Shown: in pieces, positions 6,033-6,107 of the stretch
Numbering within the stretch: the stretch's first letter is position 1
Layout of the letters: each line of letters begins with the position of its first letter
Source: an uncultured Bulleidia sp.
GTDB taxonomy: Bacteria > Bacillota_I > Bacilli_A > Erysipelotrichales > Erysipelotrichaceae
Reading direction: 5' to 3'
DNA length: 6,107 nt
Assembly (NCBI GenBank): GCA_934757945.1
Contig: CAKVLT010000101.1
Coordinates: 1-6,107 of the forward strand
The notes under the pieces: model-generated
The model's input: only the letters and a program-made list of their open reading frames with translations
Told to the model about the DNA's origin: nothing
The model's database searches: none
Program-made: the position numbers and the translations under genes

Positions 6033-6107
6033 TAGGGTAGAGTGAGTTTCCTCACCCTCCCATTGCACCGTACGTACGGTTCTCGTATACGGCGCTACAT
6101 CAATATA
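6032..6107 (-). mobile_element. Group II intron 3' end (domains V and VI), partial
   Basis: On the minus strand, 6095-6065 folds as a domain V hairpin. GCGCCGTAT pairs with GTACGGTGC through nine pairs, with a two-base AC bulge and a short capped upper stem (three pairs, five-base loop, so 31 rather than the usual 34 bases). The catalytic triad is of the CGC type. Next, 6061-6035 forms domain VI: GGGAGGGTGAG, a GAAA loop, then CTCACTCTACCC. All residues pair except one bulged A at 6038, the expected branch point. The intron should end in AT at 6033-6032, placing the branch point seven bases from the end as usual. The body and any reverse transcriptase gene lie to the right of the window. The element is antisense to the SPFH operon, so it cannot splice from that transcript. 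Confidence 0.78.

Overview
The window looks like low-GC Bacillota DNA, probably from a gut-type Clostridia or Erysipelotrichia relative. The evidence is strong AAAGGAG-type ribosome binding sites, sigma-A-like promoter elements, AT-rich intergenic DNA and gene families typical of that phylum. The species cannot be named from the sequence alone.

The left half (1-2853) is accessory DNA with much decay. Positions 1-264 hold palindromic leader-like DNA and a 32-codon ORF behind an excellent ribosome binding site, possibly the stump of a lost gene. On the minus strand, 382-594 is a broken RelE/ParE-type toxin with a stop right after the start codon and an apparent internal deletion, followed by a good minus-strand terminator (332-376). 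Next to it, also on the minus strand, is an intact 447-aa AAA_14/DUF4143 ATPase (718-2061). Its upstream region carries three copies of a 12-13-bp repeat at exactly 33-bp pitch. Further upstream, 2301-2347 is a relic of the 3' part of a second copy of the same ATPase gene. The gene-poor stretch 2348-2760 also holds a perfect 13-bp-stem palindrome.

The right half (2770-6032) is a well-kept plus-strand operon of three genes. These are a cytosolic SPFH/band-7 protein with two C-terminal zinc ribbons, a tail-anchored membrane protein with two N-terminal zinc ribbons, and a signal-peptide-bearing TPM-domain membrane protein. The set matches the Bacillus subtilis YdjI, YdjG and YdjH proteins, in which the two membrane proteins recruit the SPFH protein, which in turn links PspA to the membrane in the envelope-stress response. 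The gene order differs and no PspA gene is present in the window. A hairpin between genes 1 and 2 may reduce expression of the two membrane partners relative to the SPFH protein. Genes 2 and 3 are separated by 1 bp.

The right edge (6032-6107) is the 3' end (domains V and VI) of a group II intron on the minus strand. Its predicted 3' splice boundary falls inside the stop codon of the TPM gene. The intron body and any reverse transcriptase gene would lie beyond the window.
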